A stretch of DNA of 39,010 nucleotides, from the IMG/VR virus record IMGVR_UViG_3300030329_004483, positions 988 to 39,997 of that record. One strand, given 5' to 3'. Made by a program: the position numbers and the translations under genes. The stretch's first letter is position 1; each line of letters opens with the position of its first letter. The DNA is from a virus. Of the stretch, positions 14,856-23,387 are shown piece by piece. The notes beneath the pieces were generated by a model. That model had not been told where the DNA came from, ran no database searches, and saw nothing but the letters and a program-made list of their open reading frames with translations.

Positions 14856-16553
14856 ATGCCCGACGTCAACGATCAGCTCGAAGAAGCCAGGAGACAGTTG
14901 GAGCTAACAGCGAAGCGTCTCGAAATCAAGGAGCTGGGCAAGCTGCTGGAGAGCGGGTTCTCGACCGATACCGATTGGACGGACGTCCCGACGAACTTCG
15001 CGCAATACCAGACTCGGCCGCACGCCGGGCCCCGATTCATGCGGAGGTACCAAAGCCGGATATGGGACAGGGCAGAAGGTCGATGGGGGCCGTTCTACGA
15101 GACCGAACAAGACCTGTCAATTCACCGGGCCCAGGCGCGGAACTTAGCCACATTCACCGCCATCTCGATCGGTGCTATCGAGTCCCTAGCAGACTACACA
15201 ATCGGGAGGGATTGGACTTACACGGTCGTTCCGAAGGAGATGGCAAACCGCCCGGACTTTAGCGTTCCGGAGGACATGATAGCCGAATGCCAGCGGGTGA
15301 TAGACGACACCCTTGAGGCAAACGACTGGATGAATGACCTCGATCGAGAGATACACAACAGCGCGCGAGAGACGGGAGACGTGCCGATTTTAGTCTTCCC
15401 GATGCGAAACGGGGTGTGCAGGTTCGACCCGATCGACCCCGAAATGGTGGCCGAGCCTAGTCAGCCCAAGATGCTGGAGGAGTGGCTGGATGTCCCCGAA
15501 AGCCAATGGAACTTCGGAGTCCATGCGTTGCCGATGGGTCGGGACAGGTTCGACTACGGGCGCCCCGCTGGCTATCACGTAATCTACGACGACAGTGGCG
15601 CCAATTGGGAATACTTTCCGAGACTGCCAGACCCTCAGTTTGACGACGGATCTGGTAGGTTCTGCCATCACATCAAACGGAACACGGGGCGCGTAGCGGC
15701 CCGAGGTATCAGCGACTTCTGGCCGATCATGGAAGACCTAGAAGGAGAGTACAAGCTGGCGAAGAATACGCGAGTCGGTGCCTCCGTCCAGGCCGCGATT
15801 GCCTACATTGTCGAGCATTCCGAAGGTGCAACGAAAAGCGACGTCGATACTAATCTAAGCTCGAACGCCGTCTGGCTCATCGACAGGGCAACCCAGGGCG
15901 GGGGGAGCCGCACGGCAAACGTCTCAAGCATGAAGCCAGGGACCAGGGTAGATATTGGCAAGGGAACGAATTATCACGCGGGGCCACTTGGCGCGCTCCG
16001 TAGCCCGGTGTTCGTAGACATCGCGGCGTTTATCCTCCGGAGGATAGGGGTCCGGTGGCGCATGCCCGAATACATGATCAGCGGGGACGCATCGAATGGA
16101 AATTTCGCGAGCACCCTAGTTGCCGAGAGTCCATTCGTTAAGGCACGCGAGTCCGATCAAGATTATTTCGCAAATCAGTACCGACGGATGTTGATGAAGT
16201 GCCTGCGCGTGGCATGGATACACGGATGTTTTAGTAGGTGGTCAAATGACTGGACCGACATATCCAGGGCCATAGACATCTCCATACAGACACCGAGCCC
16301 GGCGAGCCGAAACAAGTTGGAGCTTTCCCAGGTCAATCAAATCGAATTTGCGCATGGGATCATAGACGAAAAGCAATGGGCCACGGATGCCGGAAGAGAT
16401 CCGGACACCGTACAGCCGGCACGGATGCCATCACAAGATCCGTCATTCTCCGGTCAGTCCGGCGCGCTTGCCCAGCTCGGTCAGGCCATAGAGTCCGTGG
16501 GTGGACTTGCCCACGCTCGCGAAATCATGGACGGAGTCTATACCACTATCTGA
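14856..16553 (+). CDS. Portal protein (lambda/HK97-type)
   Basis: 565 residues, ATG with CGGAGA upstream. The size, the N-terminal helical region, the segment SIHRAQARNLATFTAISIGA (residues ~88-107) followed by a wing-like alpha/beta region, and the C-terminal part (GGLAHAREIMDGVY) match lambda-family portal proteins. Portals form the dodecameric ring through which DNA enters and leaves, and bind terminase, connector and MuF proteins. Position upstream of protease and capsid genes supports the call. It is unusual that the MuF gene lies upstream of, rather than after, the portal. Confidence 0.85.
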   Translation: MPDVNDQLEEARRQLELTAKRLEIKELGKLLESGFSTDTDWTDVPTNFAQYQTRPHAGPRFMRRYQSRIWDRAEGRWGPFYETEQDLSIHRAQARNLATFTAISIGAIESLADYTIGRDWTYTVVPKEMANRPDFSVPEDMIAECQRVIDDTLEANDWMNDLDREIHNSARETGDVPILVFPMRNGVCRFDPIDPEMVAEPSQPKMLEEWLDVPESQWNFGVHALPMGRDRFDYGRPAGYHVIYDDSGANWEYFPRLPDPQFDDGSGRFCHHIKRNTGRVAARGISDFWPIMEDLEGEYKLAKNTRVGASVQAAIAYIVEHSEGATKSDVDTNLSSNAVWLIDRATQGGGSRTANVSSMKPGTRVDIGKGTNYHAGPLGALRSPVFVDIAAFILRRIGVRWRMPEYMISGDASNGNFASTLVAESPFVKARESDQDYFANQYRRMLMKCLRVAWIHGCFSRWSNDWTDISRAIDISIQTPSPASRNKLELSQVNQIEFAHGIIDEKQWATDAGRDPDTVQPARMPSQDPSFSGQSGALAQLGQAIESVGGLAHAREIMDGVYTTI

Positions 16554-16569
16554 ACAACCTACGGAGCGC

Positions 16570-16749
16570 ATGAGAGCATTTCCCGAATGGATCTACGAAC
16601 GTCGCCCGACCTGTCCGGATCACGGCGATACCATGACGCGATACTGCACCAAGCAGCGGATTCGCTATTTCAAGTGCAAGGTCTCCGGCTGTAAATGCAC
16701 CAGGAAGGTACTCAAGTGGGTACCCGAAGAGGATAAGCCGACACGCTGA
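16570..16749 (+). CDS. Small zinc-ribbon protein
   Basis: 59 residues from ATG 16570 with ACGGAG at a good distance; the frame is open upstream but that part overlaps the portal gene. It contains CPDHGD, then RYC, then FKCKVSGCKC, giving five Cys and one His arranged as a likely zinc ribbon. Small proteins of this kind (Com, Ogr) can be regulators, but no family can be fixed by eye. It sits between portal and prohead protease. Confidence 0.72.
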   Translation: MRAFPEWIYERRPTCPDHGDTMTRYCTKQRIRYFKCKVSGCKCTRKVLKWVPEEDKPTR

Positions 16750-16771
16750 AGGCTATGGAATCGCATGACTC

Positions 16772-16783
16772 CCCTAGCTAGGG
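16772..16783. repeat. 12-bp perfect palindrome before protease gene
   Basis: CCCTAGCTAGGG lies seven bases upstream of the protease ATG (16791), where a ribosome binding site would be expected and none is clear. It could form a small hairpin or be a binding site; it could also be chance. Confidence 0.35.
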
Positions 16784-16790
16784 TTCCGTT

Positions 16791-18020
16791 ATGCGTTGGT
16801 CAGAAATAAGCCTCAGTGAAAGCGTGGACGCCGTCGATCCCGACAGTGGGATTATTCGAGGCGTTAGGATCTGCGGCCAGATATCTGAAAACCAGCGCGA
16901 GTACTCGGAGACCGCCATGCGTGATCTGGCTCGCCTCTATGAAGGCGTGCGAGTTAATTACGATCACGGTCACAGCAGGGTGGCGGGCGCAGAACGAAAC
17001 TTTGAGGATTTCGCGGGGCAGTTGCGAGCCTGCCGGTATGACTCCAAAGAGAAAGCATGTTACGGCGATTTGCACGTAGCACTCGAAGGACGAAACGGCC
17101 GGCTGGTACTGGAATCGGCCCAGCGATTTAACCGCTGCTTCGGCCTGAGCCACGTCGCCAACACTGACCCCAAAAATGTTGACCGTAGTCGCGGCCGGAT
17201 CGTGATCAACGCCGTTGACGAAGTCGAGAGCGTTGACATTGTCACCAGACCCGCCACGAATGTCGGACTGTTCGAGTCACTAGATAACCCAACACGACCG
17301 GAGCCGAAACCGATGAGAATTGCAGAGATCCTAATGCGTGCCCCTAAGAAAACTCGATTTCGTAACGTACTGGTCGAGCAGATCGACAACGGAGCCCTGG
17401 CCCCCGAGCTGGAGGTGCCAGTTGCGCCAGAAGAGAGCCCCGAGGATCAAATCAAAAAGGGATTGCTGGCCGCGATCATGGCCAAGCTAGATTTAGCGTC
17501 TCCCGAAGAACTACAGAGCGTCCTAGACGTTTTCGGAATCGAGGACAGTCTCACGGCCGCCAATACAGCCGCCGACGTGGCAATTGCCGATGTAGTGGAC
17601 GGAATTGAAAACGGAAACGGAAACGGAAACGGAAACGGGAACGGAAACGGAAACGGGAACGGGAACGGGAACGGGAACGGGAACGGATACACCGACGAAA
17701 AAGAAGATGAGGTTCTGGAGTCCAGGAGAGTCCGAAAGTTAAGCCGTCGTTTGGCCCTGATGGAGAGCACCAATATGTTGCTGTCCGAAGGCATCGAAGC
17801 AACGGACGCGAGAGTTCAAGCGGTGGCTTCGGTTCCAGAGTCAGCCCGAAAGCAGCTAGTCGATAGCTGGAAGGGTTCGGCAAGGTCGGCACGAGGATCA
17901 CAGTCAACCCGGCCGCGCCAAAGCCCACCGGCCAGACAATCGAGATTTAGCGAGGGCGTCGAATCCCGTTGGGATCGTGTCGTCGAATCGTGCAACAAAC
18001 GACTATCAGAATCACGTTAG
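16791..18020 (+). CDS. Prohead serine protease fused to scaffold
   Basis: 409 residues. The N-terminal ~165 residues fit a herpesvirus-assemblin-like prohead protease: NYDHGH (H59 or H61 as catalytic His), FGLSHVA (S120 nucleophile, H121), and the closing strand EVESVDIVTRPAT. The rest is a charged, helical scaffold-like region (~190-409) with an (Asn-Gly)13 tract at 274-299 and an Arg/Ser-rich C-terminus that probably binds the capsid protein. The protease cleaves scaffold and capsid protein delta domains during maturation. It is followed by the decoration-like and major capsid genes. The start has a weak ribosome binding site. Confidence 0.88.
   Translation: MRWSEISLSESVDAVDPDSGIIRGVRICGQISENQREYSETAMRDLARLYEGVRVNYDHGHSRVAGAERNFEDFAGQLRACRYDSKEKACYGDLHVALEGRNGRLVLESAQRFNRCFGLSHVANTDPKNVDRSRGRIVINAVDEVESVDIVTRPATNVGLFESLDNPTRPEPKPMRIAEILMRAPKKTRFRNVLVEQIDNGALAPELEVPVAPEESPEDQIKKGLLAAIMAKLDLASPEELQSVLDVFGIEDSLTAANTAADVAIADVVDGIENGNGNGNGNGNGNGNGNGNGNGNGNGYTDEKEDEVLESRRVRKLSRRLALMESTNMLLSEGIEATDARVQAVASVPESARKQLVDSWKGSARSARGSQSTRPRQSPPARQSRFSEGVESRWDRVVESCNKRLSESR
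17610..17687 (+). repeat. Hexanucleotide tandem repeat, 13 units
   Basis: Thirteen in-frame copies of AACGGR (R = A or G) code for (Asn-Gly)13 within the scaffold part of the protease gene. The A and G variants alternate in blocks, as expected from slippage and unequal exchange. Unit number can change without breaking the frame. Confidence 0.97.
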
Positions 18021-18065
18021 CCTCACCCCACCCCTAGCGGAGTGTCCTCGAAAGGAACCCGAAGC

Positions 18066-18854
18066 ATGCCCAAAAATAATGTACACCTTCCAGACTCAGC
18101 GTTGACATTGCCCAAGACTCATGGTTTCCAAGATGATTTCATCAATATGTCGGTGTTGGCGCCGACGGGGGTTAGCGCCGATGGCGCATGGACTCTAACC
18201 GCTGACTCGGGTTCCTCGTCGACCGTAACCCAGGACGAGGCGGGCGGAGAGATCCAGATAGGTAACGCCGACAATACGAACCACGACGGGGCCCTGCTCC
18301 ATACAACCGCCAAGATTTTTAAGTTCGCCGCTGGTAAGGCGCTAACCATGATCTGCCGGGCAAAATACACCGAAGCCAGCACAAACGCGGCAAACCTTTT
18401 TATCGGTTTAAGTGACACGGTCTCCGTCGGCACAGACGGCTTGCTCCGAGACGACGGCGCCGGCCCGGCTACTACGTTCGACGGGGTCGGATTTTACAAG
18501 GTTGATTCGACCACGAATACGGATTGGAACGTCGTGACGTCCAACGCCGCAGTACAAACCAAGACACAGACGGACGTGGCTGCTGTCGGCGCTACCGGAT
18601 ACCACACTTTTCGGATAGACGTCCGACCGACTAGCAGCACACTTGCCGACGTGATCTTTTCTGTCGACACAAGCGGCGGGAATGACTTCGCCCAGTGTCG
18701 AGAGAATGGCGCGAACCCACGAACGCCGAACATCAAGCACAGCCTGAGCCTTTCGGGGCTCGAAGAGATGCACGTCGTTATGGGCCGTAAAAACGGCGCG
18801 ACGGCGATCGAGGTCCTCACTGTGGACTATGTGAGCTGTTACCAAACCCGATAA
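18066..18854 (+). CDS. Probable head decoration-like beta-sandwich protein
   Basis: 262 residues from ATG 18066 (AAAGGA upstream); a GTG at 18042 would add eight residues. The sequence is rich in Thr, Asp, Gly and Ala with alternating beta strands (GFQDDFINM, AAGKALTMICRAKY, GYHTFRIDVR, AIEVLTVDYVSCYQ). The pattern resembles a ConA-like jelly roll. It lies immediately before the major capsid gene, where decoration or head-surface proteins are often encoded. No recognised family, so the function is from position and fold impression. Confidence 0.6.
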   Translation: MPKNNVHLPDSALTLPKTHGFQDDFINMSVLAPTGVSADGAWTLTADSGSSSTVTQDEAGGEIQIGNADNTNHDGALLHTTAKIFKFAAGKALTMICRAKYTEASTNAANLFIGLSDTVSVGTDGLLRDDGAGPATTFDGVGFYKVDSTTNTDWNVVTSNAAVQTKTQTDVAAVGATGYHTFRIDVRPTSSTLADVIFSVDTSGGNDFAQCRENGANPRTPNIKHSLSLSGLEEMHVVMGRKNGATAIEVLTVDYVSCYQTR

Positions 18855-18895
18855 ATACCTACCACCCAGATACCCTACACCCGGAGCCAAAAGCC

Positions 18896-20104
18896 ATGTT
18901 GAATTCCCCCGCTGACCTTCGAGATACGTACTCAATGTACGAGAGCCGTTGCAATGAGCCGGGCGGCGAGGATCGGTTTTACGAAGAGACCTGGGCCATG
19001 CTACGGGCCGGCGAAACCAGCCTGCGGAAAAGCGCCGGCCTTCGCGCGTTGTTCGAGTCCTTAGTGCCGGACGGGTACGAATATTTGAGGGATTTGGATT
19101 TCAGCCGACGCCGATACGGCCGGACGGGCATACCACTCCGGGAAGCTGCCGACGCCGTCGATACTAGCGTATTTTCAAACATCATCGGGCAGGTAACGTT
19201 TTCCTCTGTACTCGATGCACTGGACCAGCCGGATTTCATCGGGCAGAGCCTAGTGACCACGACACCGGCCGAGACCCAACAGGTCGAAATCATTCCGGGC
19301 ATCTCGAAGATTGGCGACGTGGCCGAAGATGTTGGCGAAGGGGAAGAGTACCCCATCGTCGGCGTGTCGGAAGAGTACATCACCGCACCGCGAAAGGTAA
19401 AGGATGGCTTTATTCTTCCCGTGACCGAAGAGGCCATCGCCGAGGACAAGACGGGAGTGCTAGAGCAACGCCTGTCTGGCGCCACGGAAAGCCTGGGGAT
19501 CACCTGGGAGCGGGAACTGTTGGACACCTGCCTCGGGCAGACCACCAGCTACTCCCGAAACGGTGGAGATACTCAAGCCACATACGCCGCCAGTCACACC
19601 GAGGGCGACTTTGAGAACCTGAAAACAGGCAACTCCTTGGTCGATTACACTCAGATCGAAGACGCCGCACTCTTGTGGGACGAGATGACTGACCCGAATA
19701 CGGGCGACCCGGTGACCATAGGCGGAGCCATTCAAATCGTCGTACCGACGGCGTTGGAATTCACCGCGCACCGAGCACTGAGTGGGACTATCGAGCAGGG
19801 TGCTATTGACGCGAATACGCCAAGGACCATAACGGCGAACCCGTTGGACTTGCAGACTCGCCGAAACTACACAGTTCTCACGTCGCAATGGGTGAAGGAC
19901 AGGACAGGCAGCCCCAGCACTTGGTTCCTGGGCAACTTTCCGGCCGCGTTCCAGTACCGTGAAATCTTCCCGGTCCAACTGAATCGCGCGGATCGAAATA
20001 GCGAAAAGGGCTTTAGTCGTGACATCGTCACGCAAATCAAGGTACGCCGCAAGGGCGCGCCGGCCGTGATCGAGCCCAGAAAAGTAATCAAGTCCACCTC
20101 ATAG
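18896..20104 (+). CDS. Major capsid protein (HK97 fold)
   Basis: 402 residues. The first ~105 residues are helical and charged, like a delta domain removed by the upstream protease. The capsid body starts near FSNIIGQVTFSSVLDALDQP, then PGISKIGDVAEDVGEGEEYP and KDGFILPVTEEAIAEDKTG. This pattern is typical of HK97-fold capsid proteins found after a protease/scaffold gene. Later strands (GGAIQIVVPTALEF, RRNYTVLTSQWVKD) fit the A-domain. It assembles the icosahedral head. A cleavage point near residue 100 is inference. Confidence 0.9.
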   Translation: MLNSPADLRDTYSMYESRCNEPGGEDRFYEETWAMLRAGETSLRKSAGLRALFESLVPDGYEYLRDLDFSRRRYGRTGIPLREAADAVDTSVFSNIIGQVTFSSVLDALDQPDFIGQSLVTTTPAETQQVEIIPGISKIGDVAEDVGEGEEYPIVGVSEEYITAPRKVKDGFILPVTEEAIAEDKTGVLEQRLSGATESLGITWERELLDTCLGQTTSYSRNGGDTQATYAASHTEGDFENLKTGNSLVDYTQIEDAALLWDEMTDPNTGDPVTIGGAIQIVVPTALEFTAHRALSGTIEQGAIDANTPRTITANPLDLQTRRNYTVLTSQWVKDRTGSPSTWFLGNFPAAFQYREIFPVQLNRADRNSEKGFSRDIVTQIKVRRKGAPAVIEPRKVIKSTS

Positions 20105-20143
20105 GTGGCAATGGCAGCCAACCAACTATCACATGAGGACAGC

Positions 20144-20494
20144 ATGGCAAAAAGAAAGCGGAGCACTTCAGCAGTCGACGCAACGGACCAGATTACGGCC
20201 GAGGAGTCGGCGGCACAAAAGCACGATGAGGATAAGGTTCTGGAGGCGGCCAAGGCCATCGTCCAGAAGCGGGAATCATCGGGCGGGGCTTCGATCACCA
20301 TTACGAGAAACCCACCGAGTGACGTCCATCAAGGATCGTACAGCCTGCGAGTGATCAACTCAAAGTCTGGCTCTTCTCACCCGATGCTAGCCACGGTAAG
20401 CGGCGCATGTGACGAAGGGGAGGCGATCAGGATGTTCGCGCACAGAATAGGCGTTGAGCCCAGACTGATGACGTGCCGGGTTAACAAGGCGTGA
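20144..20494 (+). CDS. Hypothetical protein after capsid gene
   Basis: 116 residues from ATG 20144 with GAGG upstream; a GTG at 20105 would abut the capsid stop but has no ribosome binding site. The N-terminus is basic then acidic and helical (residues 1-50). The second half is a beta-rich domain (ASITITRN, YSLRVINSKSG) ending DEGEAIRMFAHRIGV. No family recognised. It is the last gene before the terminator at 20524. Confidence 0.65.
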   Translation: MAKRKRSTSAVDATDQITAEESAAQKHDEDKVLEAAKAIVQKRESSGGASITITRNPPSDVHQGSYSLRVINSKSGSSHPMLATVSGACDEGEAIRMFAHRIGVEPRLMTCRVNKA

Positions 20495-20523
20495 GATAGT
20501 ACACCAATAGCCTCCGTAGCAAG

Positions 20524-20563
20524 CCCGCCGTCGGCCCCCATCAGTCGGCGGCGGGTTTTTTTT
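20524..20563 (+). terminator. Intrinsic terminator after the capsid cluster
   Basis: A 12-bp GC-rich stem (20524-20535 with 20544-20555, two G:U pairs) and 8-base loop are followed directly by eight T. It lies 30 bases after the stop at 20494 and only 12 bases before the ATG of the next gene, whose ribosome binding site overlaps the end of the T run. Confidence 0.93.
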
Positions 20564-20574
20564 GGGAGTCAAGC

Positions 20575-20793
20575 ATGGCGCAAACATTAGCCGATCTCGA
20601 ATCAGACCTAGATTCTCTGTACACGTACCGCCGGACATTGTACGCGGACCCCAAGCCGAATTACTCAGCGCCGGGCGGGCAGTCACTAAGCTGGGGCAGC
20701 CACCTCGCTGAGATCAATGAGGCAATCCGGCAGACCAGGATTGACATAGCTCGCCATACTCCGATCGAGATCCACAGCGAAGTTGTAACGTGA
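20575..20793 (+). CDS. Small gpW-like head-tail connector candidate
   Basis: 72 residues with GGGAG before the ATG. It is helical (LADLESDLDSLYTYRRTLY ... LAEINEAIRQTRIDIARH). The small size, the early long helix and the position after the capsid gene fit gpW-like joining proteins that close the portal channel after packaging. There is no decisive motif. Confidence 0.6.
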   Translation: MAQTLADLESDLDSLYTYRRTLYADPKPNYSAPGGQSLSWGSHLAEINEAIRQTRIDIARHTPIEIHSEVVT

Positions 20794-20796
20794 TCA

Positions 20797-21135
20797 ATGC
20801 CAAACATCGACATAACCGACGATTTCGCGATATTCGACAACACGGAGGCCGGCACTCTAACGATTCGGCTGGCGGCTGGGGATTCGACTATAGCGATAAC
20901 CAACGCGCTGCGGAGCCCATTGAGTACGGTGGAGAACGGCCGAATGGGAGGGATGTTCGAGACGGACCGCCTTTCCTTTTTCTTTCCAGCAGGCGAGGCG
21001 ACAACGCGGCCGAGCCCTGGCGATGCCTTCACCGTCACCAGTTCCAGCGTAGTCTACACGATCGAAAACGTATCGGATGTTGCGTTCGGCAACAGCGTCA
21101 GCGGATACAGTTGTCAGGTCACACCGGAGCGGTAA
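20797..21135 (+). CDS. Probable head-tail adaptor or neck protein
   Basis: 112 residues, three bases after the previous stop. It is beta-rich (GTLTIRLAAGDSTIAITNAL ... DAFTVTSSSVVYTIENVSDV) with little helix. Position between the gpW-like gene and the tail-completion genes suggests a connector. An overlapping 213-codon frame starting at 20790 was rejected because it is rich in Arg, Gly and His and crosses two well-formed genes. No family is certain. Confidence 0.62.
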   Translation: MPNIDITDDFAIFDNTEAGTLTIRLAAGDSTIAITNALRSPLSTVENGRMGGMFETDRLSFFFPAGEATTRPSPGDAFTVTSSSVVYTIENVSDVAFGNSVSGYSCQVTPER

Positions 21136-21603
21136 ATGGCGAGCCTCTACAAAGAGCTACTGGACCAGACCGATACCCAAATCACAGCGCTGAGCTTGAC
21201 GGGGATAACGTCGAACGTGGTGTCACTAAAGAACGCCAGCATCGGCGCCAAGCATGTGTCGAGTCTCCCGGTCTGTTTGCTGAGCCCGTTCGGGCAGCCG
21301 GCAATGATATCCGGAGGGCCGGGGGATACTATCGGCGCCAACGCGATCGAGTACCCGGTGGCGGTGTTGCTGGTGCAGGCCGGGAACCGGAATCAATCGT
21401 CAAACCTGGATCGGATGGCCCAGTGGCTTGAGGATATCGTCATGGAGTTCCATCACAAAGCACTCACAAGCGGGATCACCGCCGGAAAACGGGCGTATAG
21501 CTGCGTGGTTAGCCCAAAAGATACTTTTCAACAATCCGCATGGCTGGACAACCTCGATGTCGGGGGTCTGGTGCTGCGGTTTCAATGCCAGATCAACAGG
21601 TGA
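21136..21603 (+). CDS. Probable tail terminator or minor tail protein
   Basis: 155 residues, ATG directly after the previous TAA, with GGAGCGG as ribosome binding site. It has an N-terminal helix (LYKELLDQTDTQITAL), a central segment (EYPVAVLLVQAG), and a final strand (VGGLVLRFQCQI). The strand-helix pattern with YPVAVLLV is like tail terminator proteins (lambda gpU-like). Order within the connector cluster agrees. Moderate certainty. Confidence 0.6.
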   Translation: MASLYKELLDQTDTQITALSLTGITSNVVSLKNASIGAKHVSSLPVCLLSPFGQPAMISGGPGDTIGANAIEYPVAVLLVQAGNRNQSSNLDRMAQWLEDIVMEFHHKALTSGITAGKRAYSCVVSPKDTFQQSAWLDNLDVGGLVLRFQCQINR

Positions 21604-21607
21604 CAAC

Positions 21608-21934
21608 ATGGGCTATGGCTTGAGGCAGACGAATTTCGCGTCAGTGGCGGCCACCAATGACAGTTCGACAACCCAGAGGCTCGGATACACCGGTGCCCGT
21701 GGTGGCGGCTTTGTAGTGACAAGCCTATCGACGGCCGCCAGCGTCAGCTTCTTGGTTACAGCGGCCAATGGCGGGACTCTGGCAGACCTAAAGGACAACA
21801 ACAATCAGACGATCAGCATCAACCTGACAGCCGGAGATGCGTACGAGATACCACCGGAGGCGTTCGGGTTCGCAGAAGTTGCGTTTTTGTGTAACGCCGG
21901 GTCGGCAGTGCTGGAAGTGAGCGTAAAGAACTGA
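21608..21934 (+). CDS. Small hypothetical virion protein
   Basis: 108 residues from ATG 21608; the frame runs open upstream into the previous gene but no earlier start is needed. It is a beta-rich protein with low charge (GGGFVVTSLSTAASVSFLVT, TISINLTAGDAYEIPPEAFG) ending in a strand AVLEVSVKN. I do not recognise it. Its stop overlaps the next start (TGATG). Confidence 0.6.
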   Translation: MGYGLRQTNFASVAATNDSSTTQRLGYTGARGGGFVVTSLSTAASVSFLVTAANGGTLADLKDNNNQTISINLTAGDAYEIPPEAFGFAEVAFLCNAGSAVLEVSVKN

Positions 21935-22413
21935 TGGTAGAAGTTGACGGCTTTCAGGGTTTCCACGATTTAGTGGCCGGCATACAGGGCGAAATCGAAA
22001 ATTTCGACTCCAAGCTGGAGGTCTTTCTAGAGTCTCAGGTGGATGAGCTACAGATGGACCACGCCGAATTCTTTAGCGCGTCGAAAAGTCCATCAGGGAA
22101 CAAGTGGGCAGACCTTGCCGAATCCACCATCCGAAGAAAAGGGCATTCGACGATTTTGGTCGAGACCGACAAGCTGCGGCAAAGCCTGACGGAAGCCGGT
22201 GCGAATTTTGCGCTGCGGGAATTCTTCCGTGAGTCGGACGCCGTCGCGCTGGAGTTCGGGACGGCAGTCCCATACGCGCACTGGCATATGACGGGCACGG
22301 AAACGATGCCGGCCCGCCCCGAAGTCGGATTTAGCAGGACAAGAGTTGAGAAGATTCAAGAAGAACTCGCGGACCTATTGCAGAAAACCGTCCTAACGAA
22401 ATTAGAGGACTGA
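21934..22413 (+). CDS. Tail completion / virion morphogenesis protein (Mu gpG / HK97 gp10-like)
   Basis: 159 residues. The order of motifs is that of the family: SPSGNKWADLAESTIRRKG (S..G..W..L...T...K), then LVETDKLRQSL (L..tg.L..S), then LEFGTAVPYAHWHMTG (GT...YA..H..G), then MPARPEVGFS (PaR.f.g.s). These proteins connect head to tail or complete the tail. The acidic, helical C-terminus matches the family. It sits just before the tail tube gene. Confidence 0.82.
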   Translation: MVEVDGFQGFHDLVAGIQGEIENFDSKLEVFLESQVDELQMDHAEFFSASKSPSGNKWADLAESTIRRKGHSTILVETDKLRQSLTEAGANFALREFFRESDAVALEFGTAVPYAHWHMTGTETMPARPEVGFSRTRVEKIQEELADLLQKTVLTKLED

Positions 22414-22414
22414 C

Positions 22415-23371
22415 ATGGCATTCAGCACAGCAGCGGTTACCGGCAGCCAAGCAAGGCTCGGATACAAGACTGGAGGCGGCCTTACCCCGTCGTGGGGGAG
22501 TGGCGCCAAACAGCACGCATTTCTTTCCGAAGGAATGATTAAACAAGAACAGGTTATTTCGGATAACGTCATACGCGGGACCCGTAGCCATTCTGAAGAA
22601 CAATGCCGGGCCGGAACGTACGAAGTTGGCGGCCCCGTATCGTTTGTGGCCAGCCCGAATATTCTGGAGGACTTTCTTCCTCACATCCTGGGCGCCGCAA
22701 AGGCTAGTGATACACCTGGGGAGGGTATAGACAGGTACGGACTGGCGGAAACCTTGCCGGAGTTCGCGCTGCTCATCGACAAGGTGGGCGCAGTCTACGA
22801 ATACAAGGGTTGTCAAGTCGACCAATGTCAATTGACGGCCAGCAAAGATCAACCCGTTCAGATGAACCTATCCATCCGGGCGCTTGAGCAGTCCAACACT
22901 TCTTGGAATTCTTCGGTTACGGCCATTGCCGTGGCGGCCAACTCGGACCCCTATATTTTCCACGACTTCAAGGTGGAGAAGCTTGGCGGCGAGACTGGAG
23001 AAGCGCCAGTCGACAGCTTTACCTTGACGGTAAACAACAGCTTGACGGTCGACCATAGAAATTCTCAGGCACCCACAACGATTTTGCCGCACGACCGAGA
23101 GATACTTCTCGACATTCGTGTGCCTTTCAATTCGGACAACGAAGGGGAACTCTACAGTTCCACATCCGACTCGGACGCGAAGATCAGCTTGAACAATGGC
23201 ACGTTTGACTGTGAATTCCACTTCAAGCACCTCAAGCAAATCCGACGGACCGCGATAGTTCCGGGAAAGTCCGATCTTGGCATGGAGCTGTCGTATCGCG
23301 CTTATGCCAAGACCTTTAGTTCCAGTGACGTGACAACGATGGAGTTGTATGTCGACCTGGATAATACCTAA
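22415..23371 (+). CDS. Major tail tube protein
   Basis: 318 residues. The pattern GSQARLGYKTGGG (residues ~10-22), SEEQCRAGTYEVGGPVSFVA and the paired beta segments DSFTLTVNNSLTVDHRN and KISLNNGTFDCEFHFKHL match the phage tail tube family, which forms hexameric rings of the inner tube. Position between tail completion and tail assembly chaperone genes is as expected for siphoviruses. The gene is flanked by one-base and ~16-base gaps. Confidence 0.82.
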   Translation: MAFSTAAVTGSQARLGYKTGGGLTPSWGSGAKQHAFLSEGMIKQEQVISDNVIRGTRSHSEEQCRAGTYEVGGPVSFVASPNILEDFLPHILGAAKASDTPGEGIDRYGLAETLPEFALLIDKVGAVYEYKGCQVDQCQLTASKDQPVQMNLSIRALEQSNTSWNSSVTAIAVAANSDPYIFHDFKVEKLGGETGEAPVDSFTLTVNNSLTVDHRNSQAPTTILPHDREILLDIRVPFNSDNEGELYSSTSDSDAKISLNNGTFDCEFHFKHLKQIRRTAIVPGKSDLGMELSYRAYAKTFSSSDVTTMELYVDLDNT

Positions 23372-23387
23372 CAGGGGGAGATTTGAC

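Noticed and set aside
20790-21431. 213-codon open frame on the plus strand
   Set aside because: It overlaps two compact genes (20797 and 21136) in another frame and codes for an Arg/His/Gly-rich product typical of a shadow frame. The two genes have good starts and spacing.
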